NCBI GenBank assembly: GCA_030748635.1
Contig: JASMLP010000070.1
Coordinates: 1-39,666 of the forward strand
Length of the DNA stretch: 39,666 bases
Origin: Planctomycetota bacterium
GTDB lineage: Bacteria > Planctomycetota > JACQVV01 > JASMLP01
Direction: 5' to 3'
A program made the translations under genes and the position numbers. The notes under the pieces are model-generated. The model was not told where the DNA came from. It did not search any database and saw only the letters and a program-made list of their open reading frames with translations. Positions within the stretch are counted from its first letter, which is position 1. The number at the start of each line of letters is the position of its first letter. Shown here in pieces: positions 1 to 8,798 of this stretch.

Positions 1-620
1 TTCACCAGCGGGTTCTGGAGGATCTGCAGCAGCAGATTATTTCCGTCCTTTCGACGTATCACAGAGAAAATCCCTATACCCTTTACATGGGAAAGCTCGC
101 CATCAAGAATCTCCTTCGAACACCTCCTGCCGCTCTAGATCTGGCTTTGCATCGACTGCTGGAAACTGGCGAGACGGCTGAAGAGGGAGATCGAGTGCGA
201 CTGGCCACGCATGAGGTGGCCCTTTCGATCGAAGAACAGGAGTTGTTGGCTCGACTGGAGGGGGTCTATCTCGAGGATCGTTTCTGTACGCCTCGAAAGG
301 ATAAACTTCCGGACCGCCTCGGAGGCGCTGTTCCGGGTATGGGGAAAATGTTTGGGATTCTTGTCGAGCAGGGGTTTTTAGTCGAAATCGAGGACCATAT
401 TTTTTTTCATCGAGACGTGATCGAAGAAGCCAAGAAAATGGTTGTCGAAGAAATCGAGAAACATGGAGAGTTGATCAGCGCGCAGTTTCGCGATCGACTC
501 GGGACAACGCGAAAATACGTAATTCCGCTACTCGACTATTTTGATCGGATCGGCTTGACGATTCGGGAGGGATCTCGTCGGGTTCTGCGACAATATGGCC
601 GAGGAAAGGAGCTATCGTGA
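1..620 (+). CDS. selB: Selenocysteine-specific elongation factor SelB, C-terminal part (5' end outside window)
   Basis: SelB is the specialised elongation factor that carries Sec-tRNA(Sec) to the ribosome at UGA codons followed by a SECIS hairpin. Only the C-terminal winged-helix region is present. The frame is open from base 3 and the gene starts left of the window. Visible signs are a YHRENPYTLYMGK segment, matching the 'YH..NP...GM.K' start of the SelB winged-helix region, and a final helix-turn-helix with FRDRLGTTRKYVIPLLDYFD, typical of the fourth winged helix that binds SECIS RNA. The stop TGA (618-620) overlaps the GTG start of the next gene by 4 nt, so the two are probably translationally coupled. 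Its presence means this organism makes selenoproteins, which bears directly on the in-frame TGA at 18517-18519. Family assignment is firm; the GTPase domains cannot be checked here. Confidence 0.93.
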   Translation, partial: HQRVLEDLQQQIISVLSTYHRENPYTLYMGKLAIKNLLRTPPAALDLALHRLLETGETAEEGDRVRLATHEVALSIEEQELLARLEGVYLEDRFCTPRKDKLPDRLGGAVPGMGKMFGILVEQGFLVEIEDHIFFHRDVIEEAKKMVVEEIEKHGELISAQFRDRLGTTRKYVIPLLDYFDRIGLTIREGSRRVLRQYGRGKELS

Positions 621-1798
621 GCATCATTGCCAGTCAACGAGTTCGATCCATCGGAGGCTATGCCTTCGCTGAGGTAGACAAAAAGGTAACCGAGTTGACC
701 GCACAGGGGATTACTCCGATCGATCTGGGCGTTGGGGATCCCCGGAATCCTACGCCTGTGATTGTTCGAAAGGCTTGCCAGGAGGCTGTCGATCGACATG
801 CGGCGACCGGATATCCCAGTTATGTGGGGAGTCCCTCTTTTCGGGAAGCCGTGGCATCCTGGACTCAGGCACGCCACGGGGTGACTCTCGATCCTGAGAC
901 AGAGATCTGCTCTACGATCGGTTCGAAGGAAGGTATCTTCCATTTCGGTGAGTGTTTCGTGGATCCGGGAGACCTTGTGCTCGTGCCTTCACCAGGATAT
1001 CCACCTTATCAACGAGGTACTCACTTCGCGGAGGGGTCCTGCTGGATGATGCCGTTACGTGAGGATGCCGGGTTCTTGCCCGACCTCGACTCGATTCCCG
1101 AAGAGATTTGCAAGCGGGCAAAGATCTTGTGGTTGAATTATCCGAACAGTCCCAGCGGCGCGTTAGCGCCCCCTGAATTTTTCGAAAAGGCGATTCGGTT
1201 TGCCCACGACAACGATATCGTTCTCGCGAGCGACGAGGCGTATAGTGAGATCTACTTCACCGAGGAAAAGCCCCACTCATTACTGGAATTCTCTCGAGAG
1301 GGAGTGATCGTGTTCCAGAGCTTGTCCAAGCGTAGCGCCATGACGGGATACCGGATCGGTTGGGTAGCCGGAGATCCCGCGATTGTGGATATTTTCAAGA
1401 AGGTCAAGACCAACGTGGATTCGGGCACTCCCAACTTCGTGCAGGAGGCGGGCATCGCCGCTCTCGGAGACGAAGAACATGTGGACTCCATGCGGAATGA
1501 ATACAGGGAAAAGCGAGATCTTTTTTGTGGGGCGCTAGTGGAGGCCGGGTTACCCGACTGTACGCCTGACTCTACGATCTATGTCTGGCAACGGGTGCCG
1601 GGAGGAATGGACGCAGTAGACTTTGCTACTCGTTTGCTAGATCCTGAAGTCGCCATCGTGTGTACCCCAGGACCCTGGATCAGCGATGTGGTTGCCGATG
1701 GAAGCAATCCGGGTGACGGTTATGTACGGTTTGCGCTTGTTCTCTCGGTGGAGGAGACGCGAGAGGCGGCGAAACGGTTGACTTCACTTAAGTTGTGA
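617..1798 (+). CDS. Class I/II PLP-dependent aminotransferase, LL-diaminopimelate/succinyl-DAP aminotransferase-like
   Basis: This is a 393-residue fold-type I aminotransferase, cytoplasmic and full length for the family. The PLP-binding lysine is K238 in SLSKRSAMTGYRIGW, a motif typical of DapL/DapC-like enzymes. Other fold-type I marks are the N-terminal IDLGVGDP, the LNYPNSPSG loop (N178 region) and the DEAY segment holding the pyridine-ring aspartate. The closest groups I recognise are LL-diaminopimelate aminotransferase and N-succinyl-diaminopimelate aminotransferase, which would place it in lysine and peptidoglycan precursor synthesis. Sequence alone does not fix the substrate. The start is GTG at 617, inside the selB stop (GTGA overlap), and no better start is visible. 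No dap genes lie nearby. Confidence 0.85.
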   Translation: MSIIASQRVRSIGGYAFAEVDKKVTELTAQGITPIDLGVGDPRNPTPVIVRKACQEAVDRHAATGYPSYVGSPSFREAVASWTQARHGVTLDPETEICSTIGSKEGIFHFGECFVDPGDLVLVPSPGYPPYQRGTHFAEGSCWMMPLREDAGFLPDLDSIPEEICKRAKILWLNYPNSPSGALAPPEFFEKAIRFAHDNDIVLASDEAYSEIYFTEEKPHSLLEFSREGVIVFQSLSKRSAMTGYRIGWVAGDPAIVDIFKKVKTNVDSGTPNFVQEAGIAALGDEEHVDSMRNEYREKRDLFCGALVEAGLPDCTPDSTIYVWQRVPGGMDAVDFATRLLDPEVAIVCTPGPWISDVVADGSNPGDGYVRFALVLSVEETREAAKRLTSLKL

Positions 1799-1881
1799 TT
1801 CCAATAATCAGCTGGAAGAATCACCCGACGGGTCCGGTTTCTCCGCTTTTGTCAGGAAAGAGGAGGGTGTCCAGGAAGCCT

Positions 1882-1910
1882 GATGTCTTCAGATCTTTTC
1901 TGAAGACATC
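1882..1910. terminator. Perfect 11-bp inverted repeat between convergent genes
   Basis: GATGTCTTCAG (1882-1892) and CTGAAGACATC (1900-1910) form a perfect 11-bp stem with a 7-nt loop. It lies between the converging aminotransferase and deoB genes. Neither strand has a clear T-tract after it, so it is not a classical intrinsic terminator. It may act as a bidirectional 3'-end stabilising or pausing hairpin. The hairpin is seen; the role is inferred. Confidence 0.4.
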
Positions 1911-1934
1911 TCGGGATTAGATTCTCGTGTCCGG

Positions 1935-3107
1935 TCAATCGGGAGTAACGGACTCCAGAAAACTGGTGCCGTGTTCGACTCGGTTGAGTCCAAAATTGGC
2001 GTCCACTGTTTGGGCAATATCGGCGAAGGTTGAACGAGTGCCCAGGTCCACGGCTCCGATATTCTGGTGGTAAACCAGTAAGGGCACCATTTCTCGGGTG
2101 TGATCGCTCCCCTCATAGCAAGGATCACATCCGTGGTCGGCGGTGATTATCATCAGGTCGCGAGGACGAAGCGCGGCATAAATCCGAGGCAGTTGGGCAT
2201 CAAAGTATTGAAGTGCGTCTCGGTAACCTTGGGGATCCCTGCGATGTCCGTAGAGGGTGTCGAAATCGACTAGATTCGTGAAGATGAGACCACGGAAATT
2301 TTGTCCCAAGGAGTCGATTGTGGCGTCGATGCAGGACGGATTGCCTTTGGCCCGTATGGCGTGAGAAATTCCGCGATCGGTGAAGATGTCTCCGATCTTC
2401 CCGATCGCGTGAGTCAGGTATCCGGCCGAATGTAAGTGGTCCAGAATCGTTGGAGCCGGAGGTTCGAGGGCGTAGTCTCGCCGATCAACGGTACGCTCGA
2501 ACCCGGAATCGGGGTCGCCGCGGAAAGGGCGAGCGATGACGCGCGCCACATTGTGGGGGTGGACGAGCAGTTCCCGGGCGATTTGGCACATTCGGTAGAG
2601 TTCCGGAAGCGGAATGACATCTACGTGAGCAGCTATCTGGAAAACGCTGTCGGCGGAAGTGTACAGAATGGGATCTTCTGTTTCGAGGTGCAGCGGTCCT
2701 AACTCGTCGATGATAGCGGTTCCGCTGGCGACCTTGTTGCCGAGGACTTTTCTCCCAATCTGCTTTTCGAAGTTGGAAACCACCATGGGGTGAAAGCCGT
2801 TGGGGTAGCTTGGATACCCGAAATCCAGATGGAGGCCGGCAATTTCGAAGTGTCCGGTCAGCGTGTCTTTGCCCGAGGATTTTTCGATCATCCGGCCGTA
2901 CGCCCCGGTCACTCCATTGCCGGTGACTGGGCTGATCTGGCTGAGCCCTAACTGAGCAAGGTGGGGGAGTTGCAATCCCACGGACTCATGAATGTGACCG
3001 ATGGTGTTGGAACCGGAGTCGCCAAACTCTTCTGCGTCAGGCGCATGCCCGATTCCGACAGAATCGAGGACTAGAATGAGAATGCGATCAAAAGGTGTGT
3101 TTTTCAT
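1935..3107 (-). CDS. deoB: Phosphopentomutase
   Basis: Phosphopentomutase interconverts ribose (or deoxyribose) 1-phosphate and 5-phosphate in nucleoside salvage. It belongs to the alkaline-phosphatase superfamily and is a cytoplasmic, two-metal enzyme. The 390-residue product has the normal family length. It shows the N-terminal metal site (LDSVGIG...PDA), the SGSNTIGHI segment, the KDTLTGHFE loop carrying the phosphorylated threonine, TSADSVFQIAAH, and the C-terminal TADHGCDP and SDHTRE metal-binding motifs. The ATG start at 3107 overlaps the stop of the upstream ylxP-like gene by 4 nt (ATGA), so it is the last gene of the nusA-infB operon. That is an unusual place for deoB, since rbfA and truB are the common followers of infB. 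Confidence 0.95.
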   Translation of the reverse strand: MKNTPFDRILILVLDSVGIGHAPDAEEFGDSGSNTIGHIHESVGLQLPHLAQLGLSQISPVTGNGVTGAYGRMIEKSSGKDTLTGHFEIAGLHLDFGYPSYPNGFHPMVVSNFEKQIGRKVLGNKVASGTAIIDELGPLHLETEDPILYTSADSVFQIAAHVDVIPLPELYRMCQIARELLVHPHNVARVIARPFRGDPDSGFERTVDRRDYALEPPAPTILDHLHSAGYLTHAIGKIGDIFTDRGISHAIRAKGNPSCIDATIDSLGQNFRGLIFTNLVDFDTLYGHRRDPQGYRDALQYFDAQLPRIYAALRPRDLMIITADHGCDPCYEGSDHTREMVPLLVYHQNIGAVDLGTRSTFADIAQTVDANFGLNRVEHGTSFLESVTPD

Positions 3108-3388
3108 GCCAGAAAATCGATCTCGTAATCGATGAGGAGGCCGGGTCGAAAGGTTCGAACCGAGTTGACGATCTGCGAGAGAACCTGGTCGAGATACCGT
3201 CGTTCGTTGCCGATGATCGCTACCCCAAGTACCGCGCTCTGCCGAACATCTTGCGCTTCGATTTCAGCGATCGAAACGTTGAATTTTCGACGTAACTTTT
3301 CTTTCAAGCTTTTAACCACCCTTCGCTTGTCCTTCAGGGACCGAGCTTCATGAATGGCTAGCTTGAGGAGGAGGGTTCCGATCTGCAT
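3104..3388 (-). CDS. ylxP: DUF503 family protein (YlxP-like)
   Basis: This small protein of 94 residues belongs to the DUF503 family. In many bacteria its gene sits just after infB, as ylxP does in Bacillus subtilis. Recognition rests on the N-terminal LLLKLAIHEARSLKDKRRVV segment, on SIAEIEAQD..., and on the infB-linked position. The family has a ferredoxin-like fold, and a link to ribosome maturation has been suggested; the exact role is uncertain. The gene starts with ATG at 3388, 41 nt after the infB stop, and its stop overlaps deoB. It is probably part of the nusA operon. Confidence 0.85.
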   Translation of the reverse strand: MQIGTLLLKLAIHEARSLKDKRRVVKSLKEKLRRKFNVSIAEIEAQDVRQSAVLGVAIIGNERRYLDQVLSQIVNSVRTFRPGLLIDYEIDFLA

Positions 3389-3429
3389 CGTGGGCTCGAT
3401 GTACCCGGTTCAATTCAGAGAGGGAAAAA

Positions 3430-5709
3430 TCAGCTGAAGGTTCTTGCGGTCTCTTCGACCTTGTAAGCCTCGATGACGTCACCCGCTTTGATGTCATCGA
3501 ATCCTTGAAGCCGAATTCCGCACTCGAGGTTTTCACGAACCTCTTTGACATCGTCTTTGATACGTCGAAGACTCCCAATTTGTCCGGACCAGATGACAAT
3601 GTTGTCGCGCAATAGCCGTACGCTCGATTTTCGTTCGATTTTGCCGTGAACGACAAAGCAACCCGCGACACGGCCGATCCGGCTTCCGGTGAAAACCTGC
3701 CGGATTTCTGCGTATCCGAGTGTGACTTCGTGAAGTTCGGGATCGAGAAGGCCCTGCATGGCTTGTTTGACTTCGTCAAGTACATTGTAGATGACATTGT
3801 ATCGACGAATGTCCACTCGCTTTTCTTCTGCCAGAGATCGGGCGCGCGGATCGGGGATGACGTTGAATGCGACGATGATAGCGTCACTGGCATGGGCCAG
3901 GAGAACGTCACGTTCGTTGACCGCGCCGACCCCGGAGTGTTTGATGTCGATCCCTATCTCATCGGTGGCCAATTCGAGCAAGCTCTTGCGAAGAACTTCG
4001 ATCGATCCTTGCACTTCGGCTTTGATGACGATGTTGAGCCCCTTGGCTTGTCCGGCCTGAATCTGATCGAAAATGTTTTCGAGGCGCCGGGTGACTCCGG
4101 GTTCTGCGAGTTCGTCCATGCGGGCAGCTCGTTTGCGCTGCTCGGCAACCTGTTTGGCTTGGGCCGCATCATCGAAGACGTAGAATTTTTCGCCTGCAGC
4201 GGGAACGGCGTCGAGTCCGGTGATCGAGGCCGGAGTGGAGGGGCCGGCTTCCTCAACCCTGATACCGGCGAAATTGGTCATGGAACGCACTTTGCCGTAG
4301 GCCACATCGAGGAGAACAATGTCACCTTTGCGTAGGGTTCCATTCTGGACCAAAACATCAGCAACGATGCCTCGGCCTTCCGATCGACTGGCTTCAATTA
4401 CCACGCCGGTCGCCGGCTTGTTGGGGTTGCTCTTGAGTTCCAGCATCGCGGTGACCAGGAGGATGTTTTCGAGCAGGAGGTCGATCCCTTCGCCTTGAAT
4501 CGCGGAGACCAGTACCATCTCGGTGTCTCCTCCCCACTCACTGGGAGTCAACCCGTGTTGCGCCAGTTGCGACTTGGTTTTATCGATCTGGGCGTTCGCT
4601 TTGTCGATTTTGTTGATGGCGACCACGATCGGAGTGCCTGCGGCTTGGGCATGATTGATCGCTTCGACCGTTTGGGGCATGACGCCGTCGTCCGCGGCGA
4701 CGACTAATACGCAGATGTCCGTCGCTTGCGCGCCCCGAGATCGCATCTCGGTAAACGCTTGGTGGCCTGGAGTGTCGAGAAAGGTCAACTGTCCCCGTTC
4801 GGTTTGGACCGACCACGCTTTGATGTTTTGGGTGATTCCGCCAGCTTCTGAGTCGGCAACCTTGGTCCTGCGGATGTAGTCGAGAATACTGGTTTTGCCG
4901 TGGTCGACGTGCCCAAGGACCGCCACAACCGGGGTACGAGGTACCATGTCTTCGGGGCGGTCGATGACTCGGGTCACCTGGTCTTTGACGACCTGTTCAA
5001 TGGTCTTTTTCTTCTGTTTGAGAAGGATTTCCTGATCGAATTCGAGTGCGACGGTTTCGATCACATCTTCACTGAGCACATCGTTGATACGGAGCATGAA
5101 TCCGTGTTCGATCAGAAGGCGTTGAATGATCACATTGGCCTTGATGCCCAAAGATTGAGAAAGATCCTTGAGTGTGATCGGAAGCTGGACTTCGATCGTT
5201 TTTCGAACCAGCGGTTTTTCGGGCTGGTGGCGGGATGTCTTTTTTGAAGTTTTCGAAGTTCTCTGGTTGGGTGTACGGGCTGGGGTCGGTGTGGGGCGTT
5301 TGTGACGGTTGGAGGTGCCCAGATCGACTCGCTCTGCGGAGGCCGTAGCGTGGCGTGTGCTACGCGCTTCCGGAACCGGTGCGGCGGTCGACATTCCTGC
5401 GGAGGCCGCTTCGTGAATGGCGCTTCGGGCGGCTTCGGCTTTGGCCCGGAGTTCATCGGCTTCGCGTTCCATCTGAACAGCTTCTTCAGCGTGTCGTTCT
5501 TCTTCGGCAAGCCGACTCGCTTCCTCTTCTGCGGATCGCGCCTCTTCTTCTTCCTGTTCGGTGAAGGCGTTGACGATCAATTCCTTCTCTTCCCAAGAGA
5601 TCGTGTTCATGTGACTGGAGACACGAATTCCCTGGCTTCGGGCAAATTCGATAATTTCAGAGAACTCCTTTTGAAGTTCATCTGCCAGGGCATAGACCTT
5701 ACTGCTCAA
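3430..5709 (-). CDS. infB: Translation initiation factor IF-2
   Basis: IF-2 is the GTPase that brings initiator tRNA to the 30S subunit and promotes 50S joining. The 759-residue protein has an N-terminal IF2_N-like start, an acidic and basic coiled linker (about 50-165), a second IF2_N domain (about 172-225), and the G domain with GHVDHGKTS (266-274), DTPGH (312-316) and NKID (366-369). Domains II-IV follow, including the [10 protein letters not shown] and [10 protein letters not shown] segments of domain III. The start codon is TTG at 5709, supported by AGGAG 9 nt upstream (5719-5723), 24 nt after the nusA stop. The normally near-invariant switch I motif GITQHIGAY reads GITQNIKAW here (291-299); the codons are AAC and AAA. 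The function call is firm. Confidence 0.97.
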   Translation of the reverse strand: MSSKVYALADELQKEFSEIIEFARSQGIRVSSHMNTISWEEKELIVNAFTEQEEEEARSAEEEASRLAEEERHAEEAVQMEREADELRAKAEAARSAIHEAASAGMSTAAPVPEARSTRHATASAERVDLGTSNRHKRPTPTPARTPNQRTSKTSKKTSRHQPEKPLVRKTIEVQLPITLKDLSQSLGIKANVIIQRLLIEHGFMLRINDVLSEDVIETVALEFDQEILLKQKKKTIEQVVKDQVTRVIDRPEDMVPRTPVVAVLGHVDHGKTSILDYIRRTKVADSEAGGITQNIKAWSVQTERGQLTFLDTPGHQAFTEMRSRGAQATDICVLVVAADDGVMPQTVEAINHAQAAGTPIVVAINKIDKANAQIDKTKSQLAQHGLTPSEWGGDTEMVLVSAIQGEGIDLLLENILLVTAMLELKSNPNKPATGVVIEASRSEGRGIVADVLVQNGTLRKGDIVLLDVAYGKVRSMTNFAGIRVEEAGPSTPASITGLDAVPAAGEKFYVFDDAAQAKQVAEQRKRAARMDELAEPGVTRRLENIFDQIQAGQAKGLNIVIKAEVQGSIEVLRKSLLELATDEIGIDIKHSGVGAVNERDVLLAHASDAIIVAFNVIPDPRARSLAEEKRVDIRRYNVIYNVLDEVKQAMQGLLDPELHEVTLGYAEIRQVFTGSRIGRVAGCFVVHGKIERKSSVRLLRDNIVIWSGQIGSLRRIKDDVKEVRENLECGIRLQGFDDIKAGDVIEAYKVEETARTFS

Positions 5710-5733
5710 TTCGTTTTTCTCCTGATGCGTTGG

Positions 5734-7113
5734 CTAGGCCGAAGATCCGGCTTCGGGCAACTCCCCCTCGCTCGGAGAAGGATCGGTGGGGTTGGGTACG
5801 GTTACGGACTCTAAAGGCTTGATTTCGGATTCCGAGGTTTCGGTAGACCCTGAGACGGCGACCGGTTCGGGGACCTCCGCCGTTTCGGACGTCGAATTTT
5901 CTTGGGCGATTTCCTGGTCAGCCTCCTCAGGTGAGGACGTAGGTATTTCGGGAAGGGCGGGTAGGGGTTGCGTGGGGTCGAAATTCGAGATGTATTCCAG
6001 CACTTCCTGGATTTTCCCTTCATCGAATCCATCGAACTTGGGAAGTATTTCGGGGGCCCGTCGCTCCACTTGTCGGTAGGTCCGGATTCCTTGGTACCAG
6101 AAACGCTCGGCCATGATCTGGTCGAAGTGGGGCAGTTGGGAGAGCAAATAAAGCTCTGTGTGTTGCCTCTGCTTTTTCTGGCTTTCGGTCATGATGTCGA
6201 TATTCCAGCCGGATAATTTCGAGGCCAGCCGAACATTTTGACCTTTCTTGCCGATCGCAAGGGAGAGCTGTTCATCGTCGACAAGCACCGTGGCTTTGTC
6301 TTCGTCGTTGTCGAGGGTGACTTCGAGGACTTCCGCCGGTTTGAGGGTGTTGCGGATAAATTCCTCGGAGGAATCGTCCCAGCGGATGATATCGATCTTT
6401 TCACCACCGAGTTCCTCGATGATGTTTTTGATGCGACTTCCCCGGACTCCGACGCAGGCTCCGACGCAATCTACGCGGGAGTCGCTCGAACTCACAGCGA
6501 TTTTGGTTCGATAGCCCGCCTCACGTACGAGGGCGTTGATTTCGATGATTCCCTGAGAAATTTCAGGGACTTCCAATTCGAAGAGCCGTCGGATGAAGCT
6601 GGAGTGGGTACGCGAAAGGACGATTTTGACTTTGTGACCGACTTTTTTCACATCGATCACATAGGCTCGGATGCGATCGCCGATGTGGCATCTTTCACCT
6701 CGAACCTGCTCTTTTTTGGGAAGAATCCCTTCGGTTTTTCCGAGGTTGACGATGACATTGGGACCTTCGAAGCGCTGGACGTTGCCGATAACGATGTCCC
6801 GTTTACGCTTGATGTAATCCAGGTATACGACATCTCGTTCCGCTTCCCGGATCTTTTGAATGATGATCTGTTTTGCGGTTTGAGCAGCGATACGACCGAG
6901 TTCTCCGGGATCGAGTCGTTCGCCGGACTCCACATAGGAATGAATTTCGCCGGTATCCCGATCGATCTCGATTTCGATATCTAGTTCAGGGCCAACCCGC
7001 TTGCGAGCTGCAGTAAGCAGAGCGGTTTCGATCCCTTCGAAGATGATCTCCTTGTCGATGTCTTTATCGCGATGAATTGTGTCGACGATTCGAAGAATCT
7101 CTTCCGGTTGCAT
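5734..7113 (-). CDS. nusA: Transcription termination/antitermination factor NusA
   Basis: NusA binds RNA polymerase and nascent RNA and controls pausing, termination and antitermination. The 459-residue product has the N-terminal polymerase-binding domain (about 1-125), an S1 domain (about 130-200, KRDIVIGNVQRFEG...), and two KH domains with GVRGSRIKNIIEELGGEKID and the SLAIGKKGQNVRLASKLSGW GxxG loop. It ends in an acidic, low-complexity tail (about 390-459) rich in E, S, P and T. It opens the nusA-infB-ylxP-deoB operon. The rimP gene that usually precedes nusA is absent. An intrinsic terminator hairpin ends only 15 nt before the ATG at 7113, which suggests attenuation of the operon. The SD is weak (GGATGGTG just before the start). 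Confidence 0.96.
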   Translation of the reverse strand: MQPEEILRIVDTIHRDKDIDKEIIFEGIETALLTAARKRVGPELDIEIEIDRDTGEIHSYVESGERLDPGELGRIAAQTAKQIIIQKIREAERDVVYLDYIKRKRDIVIGNVQRFEGPNVIVNLGKTEGILPKKEQVRGERCHIGDRIRAYVIDVKKVGHKVKIVLSRTHSSFIRRLFELEVPEISQGIIEINALVREAGYRTKIAVSSSDSRVDCVGACVGVRGSRIKNIIEELGGEKIDIIRWDDSSEEFIRNTLKPAEVLEVTLDNDEDKATVLVDDEQLSLAIGKKGQNVRLASKLSGWNIDIMTESQKKQRQHTELYLLSQLPHFDQIMAERFWYQGIRTYRQVERRAPEILPKFDGFDEGKIQEVLEYISNFDPTQPLPALPEIPTSSPEEADQEIAQENSTSETAEVPEPVAVSGSTETSESEIKPLESVTVPNPTDPSPSEGELPEAGSSA

Positions 7114-7128
7114 GGTGCACCATCCACG

Positions 7129-7153
7129 AAAAAAGTGGGCGACAGCCCACTTT
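7129..7153 (-). terminator. Intrinsic terminator/attenuator immediately upstream of nusA
   Basis: Read on the minus strand, AAAGTGGGC (7153-7145), a TGTC loop and GCCCACTTT (7140-7132) form a 9-bp stem running straight into a T-tract (7134-7129). This is a textbook rho-independent terminator. It ends 15 nt before the nusA ATG and points the same way as the operon. No coding gene upstream needs it. It is therefore either an attenuator of nusA-infB or the terminator of a short leader RNA. Confidence 0.75.
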
Positions 7154-7523
7154 CATAACGAGCAAATCCGGCGCAGAAATCGACTCTGCCCCTAGAAAGA
7201 ACTCTACTTGAAGAACTGAGACTGAATTGAAAGGCGCCAACATAAGGAGGACACCGAAGGGTGTCAAGGGGGCGAAACCCCCCTTTCTCCCCAACCGAAA
7301 CCTGTTTTCGTGTTTTGGGGCGGCACCGTCTAGGCGATCCGATCGTCTTTCGGGGTGTCCGGGCCGAATCGGGGGAGGAGAGCCTCGGATTCTGGGGTCT
7401 TGATACGGAAGCAACGGGATACGATTGATTGTCGAGGCCCCGGAGTCTGTTTAAAATAAAAAACCTACACATTCGTAAGTATTCACGTTTCATATATTTC
7501 CCCAACAGCACCAGAGAAATCCC
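7154..7523 (-). other. Non-coding divergent region: structured nusA leader and AT-rich promoter patch
   Basis: I see no convincing gene here. On the nusA side there is a row of strong hairpins: GACACC/GGTGTC (7250-7255/7260-7265, 4-nt loop), AAGGGGG/CCCCCTT (7266-7272/7279-7285), and a longer one, CCCCAA/TTGGGG (7289-7294/7315-7320) enclosing CGAAA/TTTCG (7296-7300/7306-7310). Further left come about 100 nt without obvious structure, then the terminator hairpin. An AT-rich patch (about 7447-7500, with TTTAAAATAAAAAA and CATATATTT) probably holds the divergent promoters for nusA (-) and the synthase gene at 7524 (+). No tRNA T-loop, tmRNA, RNase P or SRP signature was found. The hairpins are seen; the regulatory role is inferred. 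Confidence 0.45.
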
Positions 7524-8780
7524 TTGTCGGAACCAAACAAAGAAAACCTCATTTACGACTGGAATACTTCTGATCCATCTCGCACGGTGCATCGAGAAAA
7601 AATCATCGAATTCGACGATGAATCTCTGCGCGATGGATTGCAGTCTCCGTCGGTTCGTGACCCGAACATCAACGAAAAGATTCAGATTCTTCACCTGATG
7701 AACGATCTGGGCATTCATACCGCGGATATCGGTCTTCCTGGAGCGGGCCCGAGGGCCCGGAAGGACGTCATCCGGTTGGCCAAGGAAATCGCAGATCAAA
7801 AGCTATCTATCGGAGCGAATTGCGCTGCGCGAACCCTTCGAGTCGATATCGAACCGATCGTAGAAGCGAGTCAGGTTTCAGGGATTCCTGTGGAAGCTTG
7901 CCTTTTCATCGGCTCGAGTCCGATCCGGCAATATGCGGAAGATTGGACTATCGACCGAATGCTTAAGCATACCGAAGAAGCGGTGTCCTATGCGGTTAGT
8001 GAAGGGTTGCCGGTCATGTACGTGACCGAAGATACCACTCGGGCCGATCCAGAAACGATCCGGCAACTGTACACTACGGCGGTCGAGGCTGGAGCCAGTC
8101 GTGTTTGTGTCTGCGATACGGTCGGGCACGTGACCCCCGAAGGGACCCGAAGTCTGCTGGCATACGTGGCGCAAGTTGTTCGTTCCACCGGGCGTGATTA
8201 TGTGAAGATCGACTGGCACGGACATCGTGACCGGGGGCTTGGGGTTGCCAATGCGCTGGCCGCGGTGGATGCGGGGGCTGATCGAATTCACGGTACCGGA
8301 CTCGGTGTCGGTGAGCGGGTCGGAAACTGTGAGATGGATCTGTTGCTGGTCAACTGCAAACTTCTTGGGCTGATCGATAACGACCTCCGGAAACTTCCCG
8401 ACTATTGTGAAGCGATCGCCAAGGCGACTGGAGTGCCTCTTCCTCGAAACTACCCTGTCATCGGGGAGGACGCTTTCGAAACCGCAACCGGAGTCCATGC
8501 TGCCGCGGTGATCAAAGCGTTCAAGAAAGGGGATTCCTGGCTGGCCGATCGCGTCTATTGCGGAGTTCCCGCCTCCGAGGTGGGTCGAGAACAGAAAATT
8601 CGGATCGGATACATGAGCGGTAAATCAAACGTTCTCTTCTGGTTAGAGCGTCGGGGGATCGCGGCTAGTGAGGAACTTGTTCAAGAAATTTTCGATCGAG
8701 CCAAGAAGACCGATCGACTTCTTAGCGATGAGGAAGTTCAAGAAATTGTCGACCACCATCTGGCTACCCACTCCTCCTGA
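7524..8780 (+). CDS. 2-isopropylmalate synthase/homocitrate synthase-like (HMGL-like TIM barrel)
   Basis: This belongs to the DRE-TIM/HMGL family, which condenses acetyl-CoA with a 2-oxo acid (as LeuA and homocitrate synthase do) or runs the reverse lyase reaction. The 418-residue product shows FDDESLRDGLQSP near the N-terminus (the metal-binding D-x-x-x-RDG-x-Q motif), CDTVGHVTPEG, the DWHGHRDRGLGVANAL metal-binding HxH segment, HGTGLGVGERVGNC, and a C-terminal GREQKIRIGYMSGKSN communication segment seen in isopropylmalate synthases. It is about 90 residues shorter than full-length LeuA and lacks the large C-terminal leucine-binding domain. The start is TTG at 7524 behind a weak AGAG SD. It leads a likely operon with the SDR, zinc-ribbon and thrS genes. 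The exact substrate is not determined. Confidence 0.85.
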   Translation: MSEPNKENLIYDWNTSDPSRTVHREKIIEFDDESLRDGLQSPSVRDPNINEKIQILHLMNDLGIHTADIGLPGAGPRARKDVIRLAKEIADQKLSIGANCAARTLRVDIEPIVEASQVSGIPVEACLFIGSSPIRQYAEDWTIDRMLKHTEEAVSYAVSEGLPVMYVTEDTTRADPETIRQLYTTAVEAGASRVCVCDTVGHVTPEGTRSLLAYVAQVVRSTGRDYVKIDWHGHRDRGLGVANALAAVDAGADRIHGTGLGVGERVGNCEMDLLLVNCKLLGLIDNDLRKLPDYCEAIAKATGVPLPRNYPVIGEDAFETATGVHAAAVIKAFKKGDSWLADRVYCGVPASEVGREQKIRIGYMSGKSNVLFWLERRGIAASEELVQEIFDRAKKTDRLLSDEEVQEIVDHHLATHSS

Positions 8781-8798
8781 CCGAAATCTGCAGCTCTC

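Noticed and set aside
3646-4335. Long plus-strand open frame opposite infB
   Set aside because: It mirrors infB codon structure and has no ribosome-binding site or recognisable domain.
7114-7523. tRNA, tmRNA, RNase P or SRP RNA in the largest gap
   Set aside because: No T-loop, CCA end, or conserved core of these RNAs could be found on either strand by eye.
6981-7799. A long minus-strand open frame across the nusA leader
   Set aside because: It runs through strong hairpins and a terminator, overlaps nusA and the gene at 7524, is rich in Arg/Ser/Pro, and shows no family pattern.
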